Positions 54,160 through 64,000 of a stretch of DNA of 64,000 nt are shown here, in pieces. This DNA is from Cinnamomum chago (Eukaryota; Streptophyta; Magnoliopsida; Laurales; Lauraceae), in assembly GCA_038049695.1 (NCBI GenBank), contig CP142461.1:29829001-29893000 (forward strand), written 5' to 3'. The notes below the pieces were generated by a model. That model ran no database searches. It saw nothing but the letters and a program-made list of their open reading frames with translations, and was not told the DNA's origin. Within the stretch, counting starts at the first letter, position 1; every line of letters begins with the position of its first letter. The position numbers and the translations under genes are program-made.

Positions 54160-55311
54160 GTATTTGGATCATTGGTTCTCTTTGATTCTTCATTATTTTA
54201 TATCTTTTTCTACTGTTCTGTCACAGCATTTGATTGTTGTAGTATCTGCAAAGAGGAAAAAAAGGGGGAAATGGGGTTCTTTTATTTTGGGTTTTAGTTA
54301 TTTGGGTCTTTTGGGTTTCCCCCCTTACAATTTGCTTACAGGATTTGGTTGTTGTAGTATGTGTAAAGAGGGAAATGGGGGCTCTTTAAATTCATTTGTT
54401 TTTGGGTTTTATGTAGATGAGCTGGAGAGATTGGATACTGCAATGGTTGAATCTGGTTTTGAGCTTTTCTTGGGTTGTTTGTCTAAATTTCTTTTTATTT
54501 TGTTTGTTTTCTCTTCTCTCTGTATTCAGCATTAGAATGTGGTTCTGTGATAGTGATTGTTGATTTTTGTTTGCTTTTGTTTTACAGCGTTTTAGTTGTT
54601 ATACTGTTTCTATGGAGAAACTGGAGAGATTAGATACTGGCATACTGCAATGACTGAAACTGGTTTCGAGCTTATCTGGGATTTTTTTTTTTATCTCTGT
54701 CTTTGTTATTATTTTTTGTTTATTTGTTTCACTGTCAGTGTTTGGGTTCGTCATTGGAATGTGTTTTTCTTATGTAGTGCTTAATGATTTCCCCCTTTGT
54801 TTAGCTCTGTTTTTTTTTTTTTTTTTATCCTTCATTTTGCATTTGATTGTAGAAAGGAAGAATTTTCATTGGGAATGTCACATGCAATTTCTTGTAGAGG
54901 TTTTCAGATCTTTTAATTTTTACTGGCCTTTCAGGTTTCATTTTTTTTTTTTTTTTTTTTTTCCAAATTTCAACTCTGTCTATGTATTTGGTTGTCAAAG
55001 GAGAATGGAATTAGAAAGATTGCACTAGCATGTTTGAAGTGGTTTTGTGCTTTTTTAGTGATTCATTGAGAGCTTGGTACTGTTTGTTGCATTTTATACT
55101 TCAAAGAGAAAGGGGTTGGAAACACCCAATTCTCATGTGGTTTCCTTAATTCTTACTCTCCTCATTTCTCAGCCTTGTGGGGATTTTCACTTGTTATTTC
55201 TTTACATCCCGACATGCCAGAAGGTTATCTTGTTTTGGGACTTCCTTTTGCTTTGTTTCCTTATTGGTCCATATGACAGCGGTTGTTGATGATATGCTGT
55301 GTTTTTTTTTT

Positions 55312-55343
<32 letters not shown>

Positions 55344-58300
55344 GGGGGATCTATTTTTAGTATGATTATGTAAGGTTGTTGAGCAAAGTCAAACCAAATT
55401 TGTACATGTGGGGTCTGCCTTTTATAGATCTACTATAAAGAGTTAAAGTTATGTTCCACCTTGTTTTACCTACAACAGGCTTCAGTTCTTCTCCAAAGTA
55501 TTAATCATTTACCTTTAGAATGAAGAAAAAGGTTATTAGTGTCGAAGACTGGGCCCCACCCGAGGGGGAGTATTGAAAAAGTATTTATGCGCTGCCTCTA
55601 TTAACGCTTCGAGGTTTTGGTATGAATGGGGGGGGGGGGGGGGGGGGTGATTTATTTTTAGTATGATTATGTAAGGTTGCTGAGCAAAGTCAAACCAAAT
55701 TTGTACATGTGGGGTCTGCCTTTTATAGATCTACTATAAAGAGTTAAAGTTGTGTTCCACCTTGTTTTACCTACAACAGGCTTCAGTTCTTCTCCAAAGT
55801 ATTGATCATTTACCTTTAGAATGAAGAAAAAGGTTATTAGTGTCGAAGACTGGGCCCCACCCGAGAGGGAGTATTGAAAAAGTATTTAAGCGCTGCCTTT
55901 ATTAACGCCTCGAGGTTTTGGTATGAATGGTTAGCTAAGGAAATTTAGTAATTAATGCACTAATTAATTGGAGTCCATCCATATCTAATTGATCATGTGC
56001 ACAAATGGTGTTCACTATGATTGAAGTGAAATTGAATTGGTACCTAGAAAGCCGAGTCATGCAATGTGAGTGGATTGGATCAATCAATGGCGAGTCCCTA
56101 GTTGCCTCTTTTGACTACTAATCTACTCAAATTTCATTGTTACCAACTAAAACTGCGTTACAGCTGTAGCAAGAAACTAAACCAAAAATATGATTTTGAA
56201 GAAGGGTTATGAGAAAAGTGTGCATGTTTTGTGATTATAAGTCACAATGAATAAACAAAATTAAAAGATAAGATAACAATGAAAGTTATATAAGATCATG
56301 CCTCAGCTGGACAACAGTGGAAATCAAGGTTGGAAACCTTGTGACTTGGACTCAACTTGTCCAGTGCAAAAAAATTGACTCGGACAGAGTCAACGCGGAG
56401 ACTTGGGAGAGTCGTGTTTTCTTAAAAATAATTTTAAAAAAGATTTAAAAATGAATACATTACTTATAAAATATAAATATACATTTATTTACATGCATTC
56501 ATGATAATCAATTCAAATTAATAAATTTATACATGCAAGAAAAGTACTACAATAAGGAAAATAAAAGAAAAAAATATTGTATATTACATAATTTTTCAGT
56601 TATCATTTTTAAATTGCTGACTTCGTGCATAATTACTTAAAAATAAATATTAATTGTTAAAAATTATATCTACCAATCAAATGGTTCAGAGTGCAAATAA
56701 CTTATTAAAATGAGATGACTCGGCCGATTCTCCCCTGTATTTGACTCTGTCTTTCATCAAAACAAGATGACTTGGGAGAGTCAAGAGTCAAATTGGAGAG
56801 TTTTCCAACCATACTAGAAATGGTTTCAAGAGCTATTTTGCTTGAAGAGTTGAAGAGAATTTGTAGTTGGAAGAGCGAGAGCTATTTTGCTTGAAGAGTT
56901 GAAGAGAATTTGTTGTTGGAAGAGCGAGAGAACGATATAATGAAAGAGAATGTGGGTTTTTTGTATGGATTTTTAAAATAATGTAAACTATATTAGAAAT
57001 TCCAGGATGTTCTGTTTTATAAGGCTTTAATTTCTTATATTTGAGTAATGGCCAATGGGGCATCTGTTATAGAATTTCTTTCTTTATTCAGATTTATTGG
57101 AAAAATAAACGTTATATATTTATGAATATAGATCTAGAGAAGCAGGGGTGGGTGGGTGGGTTTGCTGTATGAAATTTTTTTTAAGAGGGAGCCTTCGGTA
57201 AAAGCAAAATGAAAAAAAAAAATTCAGAGCACTCGTGGGGTCATGGCTACCCCCTGCCCCCTGGTTTCGATCATACAGAGAAGTGTGTAAAATAATGTAA
57301 AATGTGTTGTTTTTATATTTTTGGTAACAAAAAGAGTCTTATTTTCAGAAAGATTTATATTCTTACCATATGAGGACATTTTCATAAAATCCAACTTATT
57401 CCATTGAAAGAATGGACTATATTCAGAGCACAAGTAACATCTAAAGAAGTAATGATGGAAAGTAAATATGCAATCCTATCATCTAATCTATTGTGGATAT
57501 TATTTTATCAGATAATATACTTTCATCTAATCTTATCTAGGATCTTTCCCAATTTCATCAAGTAATCAGGTTTCCTAAAATATCAGATAAAATATCCTAT
57601 ATAGAATATTCTCTATCACCCTCTTGCCATCACATGGTTTTTCAATAAAAAGGGATCCTGTGATTAGTTATATCGAATGTAGTCCCTTGACCTTGCAAAT
57701 GGATGGATGATGTTTAGCTGAAAAGGGTTCAGTGTGTGGTGCTGGTTGTCACCATCTGTCCTACAGTCCATCAGTTTCGCATCCCACTCTCTTGGAGCCG
57801 GTGGCCCACTAGATTAGGTTTGTTGTGATGAATGAGAGGGAGGGAGGTACCTGTGGCATGGCCACCCTAAACGCAGGATTGAAACTGCTGGTGGCTCTCA
57901 TACCCTCAAAAAAGTTTAGGAACGCATTTCATGAAACCTCACTTTATGATTCCATTGGAAGATTGGACTGATATAGAGTACCACATAGCATCTAATTGAG
58001 ATAGTCGTGGAAAGTTCATATGCAATCCTTCCATCTTATTTGTGATGGATCTTTACTAAATTTATTAGACAGTATGCATTCACCTAATCTTGTCAAGGAT
58101 CTTTCCCATTCTCATTAGATAACCAATATCTAACCCATAGTTATTAGAATCCCTACGATTCGTATCCCGAATCTTAAGGAAAATAATTCGTATCTATGCA
58201 ATGAATCTTATGATTCATTTGTGAATCTTACGATTCGATATTCGTTTCATCGAGTCTTACGATTCAAGCGATTTGGTTGAGCGAACATAGATACAACAAA

Positions 58301-61300
58301 TAAGTTAATATTAACAATCTCTTACCTTTTTTCTTTCTTCTATCTTACTTTCTTTTAGTGTTTTTACTTTTAGAATGTTATTCAGTAGTTAATGAAACCT
58401 CCTAAGAATTTCATCGGCTTTGAGGAGGTTTTAGAGATGAATAAACAACATGCATTTAATTAAAGCGTTCGACTGTATGTACTTAAAGAGATATCTTACT
58501 ATTTAAGATTAATGTTTTGGATTTTATTTTTTACTTTTATAATTTGATTTAAAGATAAAAGTAAATAAATATATATTGATACCTGAAACTTATTTTAACT
58601 ATTTACAGTTTACACACATTTCTACAAAAAAAATTATTATTTACACACATCGTTTATTATATATTAATATATGTCATGTTGTTCTTGATATGATTGCATG
58701 ATGGACATATTTGTCATTGTATTTATACTGCTATAATTGGGAAAATGGATGGTTTTGAATAACTACTTTTTTCCTTTTTCCCTTTTCTTTTATTATTTTT
58801 ATTTTTATTAGAAAATAAAAAAAATCCTATGATTTGCGATACGATTCATGATTCAATTCGATTCATGGGTTTGAACGATTTGTGATACGATAAAACTATG
58901 ATCTAACCAATATCCTACCATATGTAATCACAACCTTCCTTATATAGAATATGCTCTATCAACATTTTGCCCTCTCACCAACTGTCTCGCCCTTTTATTG
59001 TGTGTCAGTGCACGTCTAGAGATTCTCTAGCATCTTTCCATATTGCTTTGAGTTATACCGAACTCAACAATGAAAGCCCTCTTACCAACTATCTCACCCT
59101 TTTACTGTGTGTCAGTGCGTGTGTAGAGATTCTCTAGCATCTTTCCATATTGCTTTGAGTTATACCGAACTCAACAATGAAAGTCTGCTGATACCATTAC
59201 CAAACCTATCAGAAAGAATGATTTCATGCTTGATTATTGGAACATGTGTGGATTACTAGATTGCAATTGCAAATGAGCAACACAAGGGGCACACAGGTCA
59301 TCCATAGGAAGAGGATGGTCTGAGAAGTTTTACAGTGTTGAGTACAATACAATGTGTATGGTTCAAAATAGCGGCTACATTATCGGCCGTAGCAGTCGAG
59401 GCTGCTACGTTATTTTGAAGATAGCGACGCTACGGTCTAAAACCTAGTAGAGCCAATCGGTTTTAATTTTAGACATTGTTTTTCCTATTTCTTCTCGTTA
59501 ATAACTTTTCCTAAACTTGTCTTTACCCTTATATGGTTTCAAATCACTAAAAAAACACAAGATTTACTTTTATACAAGATTTAGATTTTTTTGACCACTT
59601 AAAAAGTTCTACTACACCGCCACATCCGCAACCACTACGTATCACCCCCTTCGTTGCATTTTGCCCACTAGCCGCTACACCCACAACAACCACTATTTTG
59701 ATCCTCGACAATGTGAAACCATCAGCAAACAAGTTATATGGTTTGCATAACCCTAGTTGCAATTGATCAAAGAAGCTTGCAAATATATGGAGAAGTCTCA
59801 CTTTTGTTCTTATTTCATTGTTATTCATATACTATCTTATTCAAAACTGTCTTGTATTTCTACTATTAATTTCTTACAGATATATTTTTACTTGTAAACA
59901 TTATAATGCTATTAAGATGTATTTTTAGCATTTAATATGTTTTTATAGACATGTTGCGGATTGAGCTTCTTGAAGTCTCCATATCCAGTGCACTTGGTGT
60001 CTTTGTTGGTTTTGAGGCCAACATCTGAGCTACATCCTAATCCTTTTGGCCTGTCCTTCAGTGTAAGGATAAGAAAGAAATGCTGTTATCGTCCACTTTC
60101 AACATTAAAGGACCGACCAATGGCTGATGAATGATATTAGAGTCCAGGTTTCTGAGTTTTAGCCTTTAGGACATGGTCTAGATAACTGGACCCACCAGCA
60201 GTGGCGGAACCAGGAAATTTACCTTGGCTGGCTAGTATGCGAAAAAAAAATAAAAATAAAAATAAACAAATCTTGGAGGGCCAATAGAAAAAAAAAGCAT
60301 AAATTACCCATAACACTTGCCAAAGAATACAATGCCTATTCTCAGGTCTAAGATCAGAGAATGTGCAATGATTAGATTCCTGCATTATCTTGGGATGTTG
60401 GAGATAATGTAGGATTGTGTTCAAGATCAGCTTCATTATGTTAATCGAAATATCCTATTCTATTTTTTTCCTTTTTTTCATAATCCAAGTTCTTTGATCC
60501 AGTTAGCCTTTCCAATTTTGATGTCCCATACTGTATATTTCCTTTTTTTTCTTGGTTTTTATTTATAATTGGTGATTTTTTTTTATATTTGAATCTTGGC
60601 TGCAGAGAAAGCTGGAGATGGATTTTGGCAGTGAAACTCCAGTAGAGGTCCGCAGTGATGAAGAAGGCTTTGTGGGTGCTTGGTTTGCTGCCAAAATTGT
60701 GAAGGCAATAGATAAGAACATGTTTACAGTTGAATACCAGAATCTAAGGACAGATGATGAGAGTCAACTTCTGAGAGAGACTGTATATTCTCAAAACATC
60801 AGGCCTGCCCCTCCTGACATTCTGGAGAGCAAAAGTTTCCGCTTGCTTGAAGAAGTCGACGCTTGGTATAATGATGGATGGTGGGTAGGAGTTATTTCTA
60901 AAGTAGTTAAAAATTCCAGTTACTTTGTCTACTTCAGAGATACCGAGGAAGAAATAGAATTTAAGCACTCTGACTTGAGGCTTCATCAGGACTGGATCGG
61001 AGCGAAATGGGTTCGAGCTTCTCAGGTGAGGATTTTCAATTCCTTCTTTAATGTGGTCTAGTCACTTGGTTGCTTCAAACATGTCTTTTCTTGTAAAAGC
61101 TGAGACAAGGATGTAAATGTTGCACCTAGCTTTTGCCTCTCTCTCTCTCTCTATATATATATGTATATATATATATATATAGGGAGATGCTCCTATGAGA
61201 GATATCTCTCACTTTATATGAGAGATATGGGTGGGGGCCCTCACATTTAAGTTGTTGGCATTAGATATGGATGTGAGGGCCCCCACACAATCTCTCATAT

Positions 61301-61733
61301 AAGGTGAGAGATATCTCTCATAGGAGCATCTCCCATATATATATATGCATTTATATTTTTCAAATGGTTCGTTGTTTTTCAGTTGAGTTCTGCTTGCTTT
61401 TATATTCTGAAGTTCATGAAGATCCTTTTCTAGATCCTTTGGTGTTCAAAATTGTTTGGTCACCTTTCCATGTTATCCTCAAAGCTGTCTTCGCTCACGA
61501 CTTCCAAAAATTAGTCTTTTGGTCAAATTTCACTACCAACAATCACTAATCATGTTGATGGGTGTGAACCACATTTCTGGAATTCATGGAGTGGATCTTT
61601 CTTCATGGCAATCAATGTTTCTTACTCTTTACATTTACATCCGACATTTTCATGCTTTTGTCAAATTACTATTCACTATTGATAATGACCACTAACTATT
61701 CATCCATTTCAGGGACTGAAGTTGTGTGATTAG
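53740..61733 (+). CDS. Agenet (plant Tudor-like) domain protein, DUF724-type N-terminus
   Basis: Agenet domains are Royal-family folds that read histone or other protein tails. Coding exons are 53740-54159 and 60606-61025, plus a tentative last exon 61713-61733 (GGA...TAG), giving 286 aa. Each long exon is 420 nt, phase 0 at both ends, and encodes a pair of Agenet repeats (residues ~8-135 and ~150-275). Shared words include AWYAA/AWFAA, VEFQ/VEYQ, VRP/IRP, DEVDA/EEVDA, GW.PG/GWWVG and HRDWIGGRW/HQDWIGAKW. The ATG follows a CT-rich leader with a telo-box. Larger DUF724 proteins carry a coiled-coil C-terminus; none is visible here, so either this is a short Agenet-only protein or further exons lie beyond the window. 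Reading into intron 1 would stop at 54297 (185 aa). Confidence 0.8.
55348..55930. repeat. Direct duplication of a 282-bp unit, period 301 bp
   Basis: Copies 55348-55629 and 55649-55930 differ at about eight positions. Each is preceded by a G-run; a (GT)n run precedes the first (about 55313-55337), and about 20 G's (55628-55648) separate them. Each unit ends with CCCACCCGAG(G/A)GGGAG followed by TATTGAAAAAG, resembling the polypurine tract and LTR start of Copia/TRIM-type elements. The unit may therefore be part of a retroelement. Confidence 0.75.
56831..56928. repeat. 49-bp tandem duplication
   Basis: AGCTATTTTGCTTGAAGAG to TTGGAAGAGCGAG is repeated at 56831-56879 and 56880-56928 with one difference. 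Confidence 0.85.
57405..59000. repeat. Diverged direct repeats, second copy split by a hAT-like element
   Basis: 57405-57620 and 57950-59000 share ordered words: ATTCCATTG(A/G)AAGA, GGAAAGT, ATATGCAATCC, GGATCTTTCCCA and ATATAGAATAT. The second copy is interrupted at 58136-58900. They could be ends of a decayed LTR element, but no boundaries were found. Confidence 0.45.
58136..58900. mobile_element. hAT-like non-autonomous element (765 bp)
   Basis: Both ends read CATAGTT in inverted orientation. Perfect 8-bp TSD ATCTAACC lies at 58128-58135 and 58901-58908. Inside are several ACGATTCG and ATTCGTA-like words. No transposase is visible. Confidence 0.75.
58990..59180. repeat. 107-bp tandem duplication
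   Basis: The unit running from CCCTTTTA(T/C)TGTGTGTCAG through CTCAACAATGAAAG occurs twice, at a 107-bp offset, with few differences. GCTGATACCA follows the second copy. Confidence 0.8.
59181..60605. other. End of intron 1, no further feature recognised
   Basis: It includes GCAGTGGCGGAACCA at about 60197, a terminus-like motif also seen at 15150-15165 and, inverted, at about 63347-63356. Confidence 0.4.
60606..61025 (+). CDS. Agenet gene exon 2 (repeats 3-4)
   Basis: The acceptor is TTGGCTGCAG|AGAAAGC after a T-rich tract and the donor is TCTCAG|GTGAGG. It encodes 140 codons, a second complete Agenet pair homologous to exon 1. Confidence 0.87.
61153..61181. repeat. (TA)n microsatellite
   Basis: A TA run interrupted once by G, next to the foldback element; TA bases also follow that element. 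Confidence 0.9.
61182..61334. mobile_element. Foldback MITE (153 bp) in Agenet intron 2
   Basis: The arms, starting GGGAGATGCTCCTATGAGAG, are inverted copies over nearly the full length, around a short AT-rich centre. It sits within a TA run, so the TSD length cannot be read. It lies in the intron between exon 2 and the tentative exon 3. Confidence 0.7.
61713..61733 (+). CDS. Tentative last coding exon of the Agenet gene
   Basis: The acceptor is CATCCATTTCAG|GGACTG. In phase it encodes six residues (GLKLCD) and TAG. It is short, so confidence is low; no better acceptor with an open frame was found up to the window end. Confidence 0.4.
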   Translation, partial: GLKLCD

Positions 61734-62844
61734 TGGATGAAGTGTGAAAAAGCATATGGTTATATGCCTGGTGCTGCAATTTTAACTGTACAAGAGATGT
61801 TTCTGACTCTTATCATTTTCCATCGACCGCGGAAGCTGGGTGCTCGTTGTTGGTTCTTGTATCACAATTCTTATTGAGGTACACTTCTGTTTTGTGGATA
61901 TATTCAATGTTAAGGTTGTGTCCTTGTGATGTATATGAGAAAAATGCAGTTTGACTGTTTGAACATCATGCTAACAAAGCTAAGGTGCTTATGCTGGGAA
62001 CTCTGTGGGTACTATGGAATCACTTTCGGATTGTGTTAGCATTGTACCTTGTGGAGAGTTTGGGAATTTAAGGGCATGTTTAGACGTGGAAAAGAATTGA
62101 CAAAATGGAGGTGGAGAAAACACTTAACAGTTAAAATTTGTGTTGTGTACAATTTTTTTCCCTTGTTTTCTCCACATGCTCTCTACATCCAATCAAAATT
62201 CAGGGTTCTTGTGTCTTTGCAATGAATTTGAAAAACATGTATGGTTTGACTATTGGGACTTCATGCAAACATGGCTGTTGTGAATACAAGGCATATGGTG
62301 TAGTCCAGAACTTGTGACTATAACTGGTGCATTGATGAAATACACAGAAAAAAGAAAAAAAAAATGGAAAAAAAATCAAAGAAAGTTGGGCATCTTCCAT
62401 TTAAAGTTTTGATGAATCATCAGCTAATCTCAAATGTGTTGGATGGTCGAATAATAGCATGTGGCTAGTTTCGTTTCCTTTTTTGACACAATTACTAAAA
62501 TTTAGTGTACCTAGTCTTCCAAGTGTTTTTTTTCCCCTGATGTGGCTAAGATTCATCAAGTCAATGATCTGGAATCTGGATCACCAAATTGGGGACTAAG
62601 TATGCTTTTGGCCACCCTTGCTGACCCCTACACACAGCCAATTGACAGTTATAAAATCATTATCCCTGGTTTGATTTAATCACTAACAAGTAACAATACA
62701 GTATCAGCGCCATCATCCATCATCATCATCAAATTGCCATAATCCATCATCATCATCAAATTAGCTTAGTTTCAGGGCTGGAACCAATTGCCACCCCAAC
62801 CCCACACACAATAACAATAACAATAAGGATAAATATTATTATTA
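61734..62844 (+). other. Downstream of the tentative stop: possible 3' UTR, then intergenic
   Basis: No further Agenet or DUF724 coding sequence was recognised. (ATC)n runs lie near 62713-62757 and (AAC/AAT)n near 62805-62844. Confidence 0.4.
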
Positions 62845-63300
62845 GTAAAAATTTCAAATAAGGCTTTAAGTTTTTGCCTTATTTCAAAAAAAGGACATAA
62901 GTTAACATCTGCCCATTTAAAGGCATTTTTTGCGACATTTTCCCTCAATATTTTGAAAGTATCCAAATTACCCTTCATTTAAAGCCATGATATGGTTTCG
63001 GCAGCTATTACACGTAGCCGATCGTTGTAGAAATACTTGTTGTCCTTCATCATTGTGAGGACAACAGTGAAGAAAATGAGGAGAATATGGAGGAAGTAAA
63101 GGAGAGTTATATTTCAATGAAAGGTAACCTGAGTATTTATAAAAAAATTGAGAAAAAAGTTATCAGAAAATAGTTTTAAATGGATGGATATCCTTAATTG
63201 AAAACTTCATGCAAGACTTAGGAACTAATTTGAAAAGTTTGAAACTCATGTCCTTTTTTGAAATAAGGCAGAAACATGAGTTCTTTTTTGAAATTTCCCT
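62845..63300. mobile_element. Element with ~70-bp terminal inverted repeats (Mutator-like MITE?)
   Basis: The left arm (from about 62845) and the complement of the right arm (to about 63300) share AAATTTCAAA, TTGCCTTATTTCAAAAAA/TCTGCCTTATTTCAAAAA and GGACAT(A/G)AGTT in order. ATTATTATT lies outside both ends, consistent with a 9-bp duplication, but this is simple sequence. Long TIRs suggest a Mutator-like MITE. Confidence 0.6.
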
Positions 63301-64000
63301 TATTATTATTATTTGCATAGTGGCACCCTCTTGGATGATTTTATGGGCCCGCCACTGCTGATATTAGCCTTTGAATCAAGAAGAAGATGTGATAATTGCA
63401 CCATTTCTAACTCTTTCCACCAGGTTGGCTTCAGTGTGAGGAGTGTACATACAAAACTAGGAATCATATACATTACCTTGGCCATGAATTTATAATAACT
63501 ACTCCCTCAATTTGGTGATTTAGGTTCTAGACCAGCCCTTGAGAACAACCCAGTTTGGAGTTTACTAAATAGGATGCATGGTATTGTGTATGAGGACCGA
63601 TGATCAAGAGGCTAAGACAGTCTTGTGGAAGATCATATGGTCCCTGATAGGGCCAAATAGATCAATAGCCTGCACAACCAAGCCAGGGGGCGGGCTTGTA
63701 AATCTCAATGCCCAAGATTTTAATGTCCATCTCTGTTGAAGACAATGGAGATATGTGATGACAAATAATGGGTGAAAATAGTCATGTGAACTGTGCACAA
63801 GAGATGTTACAGATGTGATTTGCATGGTTCCCATGCAAACTGTGTGCAGATCATTTTCCATACATGCGTATCCTCTTTCAAGGACAAGGAGAAGGCAGAA
63901 TTCATGTTGCAGAAAAAAAAAACGAAGAACGATACTCCATTTAATGCCTAAAAATAGTTAACATCCAAGTTTTAATTTCAGGCTTGGGAATATCTGAGAT
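63301..64000. other. Intergenic sequence to the window end
   Basis: Nothing recognised except the GGGCCCGCCACTGC motif (63346-63359). Confidence 0.4.

Larger units (their letters stand above)
54160..60605 (+). other. Agenet gene intron 1 (~6.4 kb)
   Basis: GT..AG bounded, phase 0. It is T-rich near the donor. It holds a 301-bp-period duplication (55348-55930), a 49-bp duplication (56831-56928), a pair of diverged direct repeats (57405-57620 and 57950-59000), a hAT-like element (58136-58900) and a 107-bp duplication (58990-59180). Confidence 0.75.

Noticed and set aside
54092-54535. 147-codon frame after Agenet exon 1
   Set aside because: Mostly intronic T-rich sequence translating to Phe/Leu/Ser; a clear GT donor precedes it.
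62713-62844. CRISPR-like or regulatory short repeats
   Set aside because: These are simple ATC and AAC/AAT microsatellites; in a plant genome with no spacers there is no basis for an array.

Overview
The window is plant nuclear DNA. It is AT-rich, carries intron-containing genes with GT-AG junctions and a chloroplast-targeted NifU-like protein, and is crowded with plant transposon families: Tat-type Ty3/gypsy, LINEs, SINEs, hAT- and Tourist-like MITEs, and a TRIM. Very long TE-filled introns in ordinary genes would suit a large-genome woody or early-diverging angiosperm such as a magnoliid, but that placement is a guess. No bacterial, organellar or rRNA block was seen.

Layout. 1-16.3 kb is gene-poor and holds a partial LTR at the edge, several short inverted-repeat elements with target-site duplications (TSDs), a 317-bp tandem repeat split by a hAT-like insertion, and tRNA-like fragments. 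16,306-27,561 is one nearly intact Tat-lineage LTR retrotransposon on the minus strand. Its 741-bp LTRs differ at three positions and its TSD is 5 bp. It carries a 1,893-codon gag-pol and, on the opposite strand, a second convergent gene with its own TATA-like box, two candidate introns and a 3' end, plus 11 tandem copies of a 49-bp repeat between the two genes. 27.6-36.7 kb has two adjacent SINEs, a tRNA-like fragment and a dead L1-type LINE carrying a 307-bp TRIM.

36,763-49,001 (minus) is an NFU1-type chloroplast NifU-like gene of three exons. Its first intron is about 11.5 kb and contains a solo LTR with a miniature LTR element inside it, and four decayed RTE-type LINE copies. About 4.7 kb further on, divergently, lies an Agenet-domain gene (53,740-61,733, plus) with two homologous 420-nt exons separated by a 6.4-kb intron that contains duplicated repeats and a hAT-like element. 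Its 3' end is tentative. The right end holds foldback and long-inverted-repeat elements.

How things fit together. The two host genes are unrelated in known function: plastid Fe-S cluster assembly, and a histone-reader-like Agenet protein. They share only a divergent intergenic region. Almost everything else is transposon sequence, and insertion order can be read from TSDs: TRIM into LINE, mini-LTR element into solo LTR, SINE beside SINE, hAT into older repeats. All coordinates come from reading the sequence by eye; splice sites were chosen by frame and consensus, without transcript evidence.
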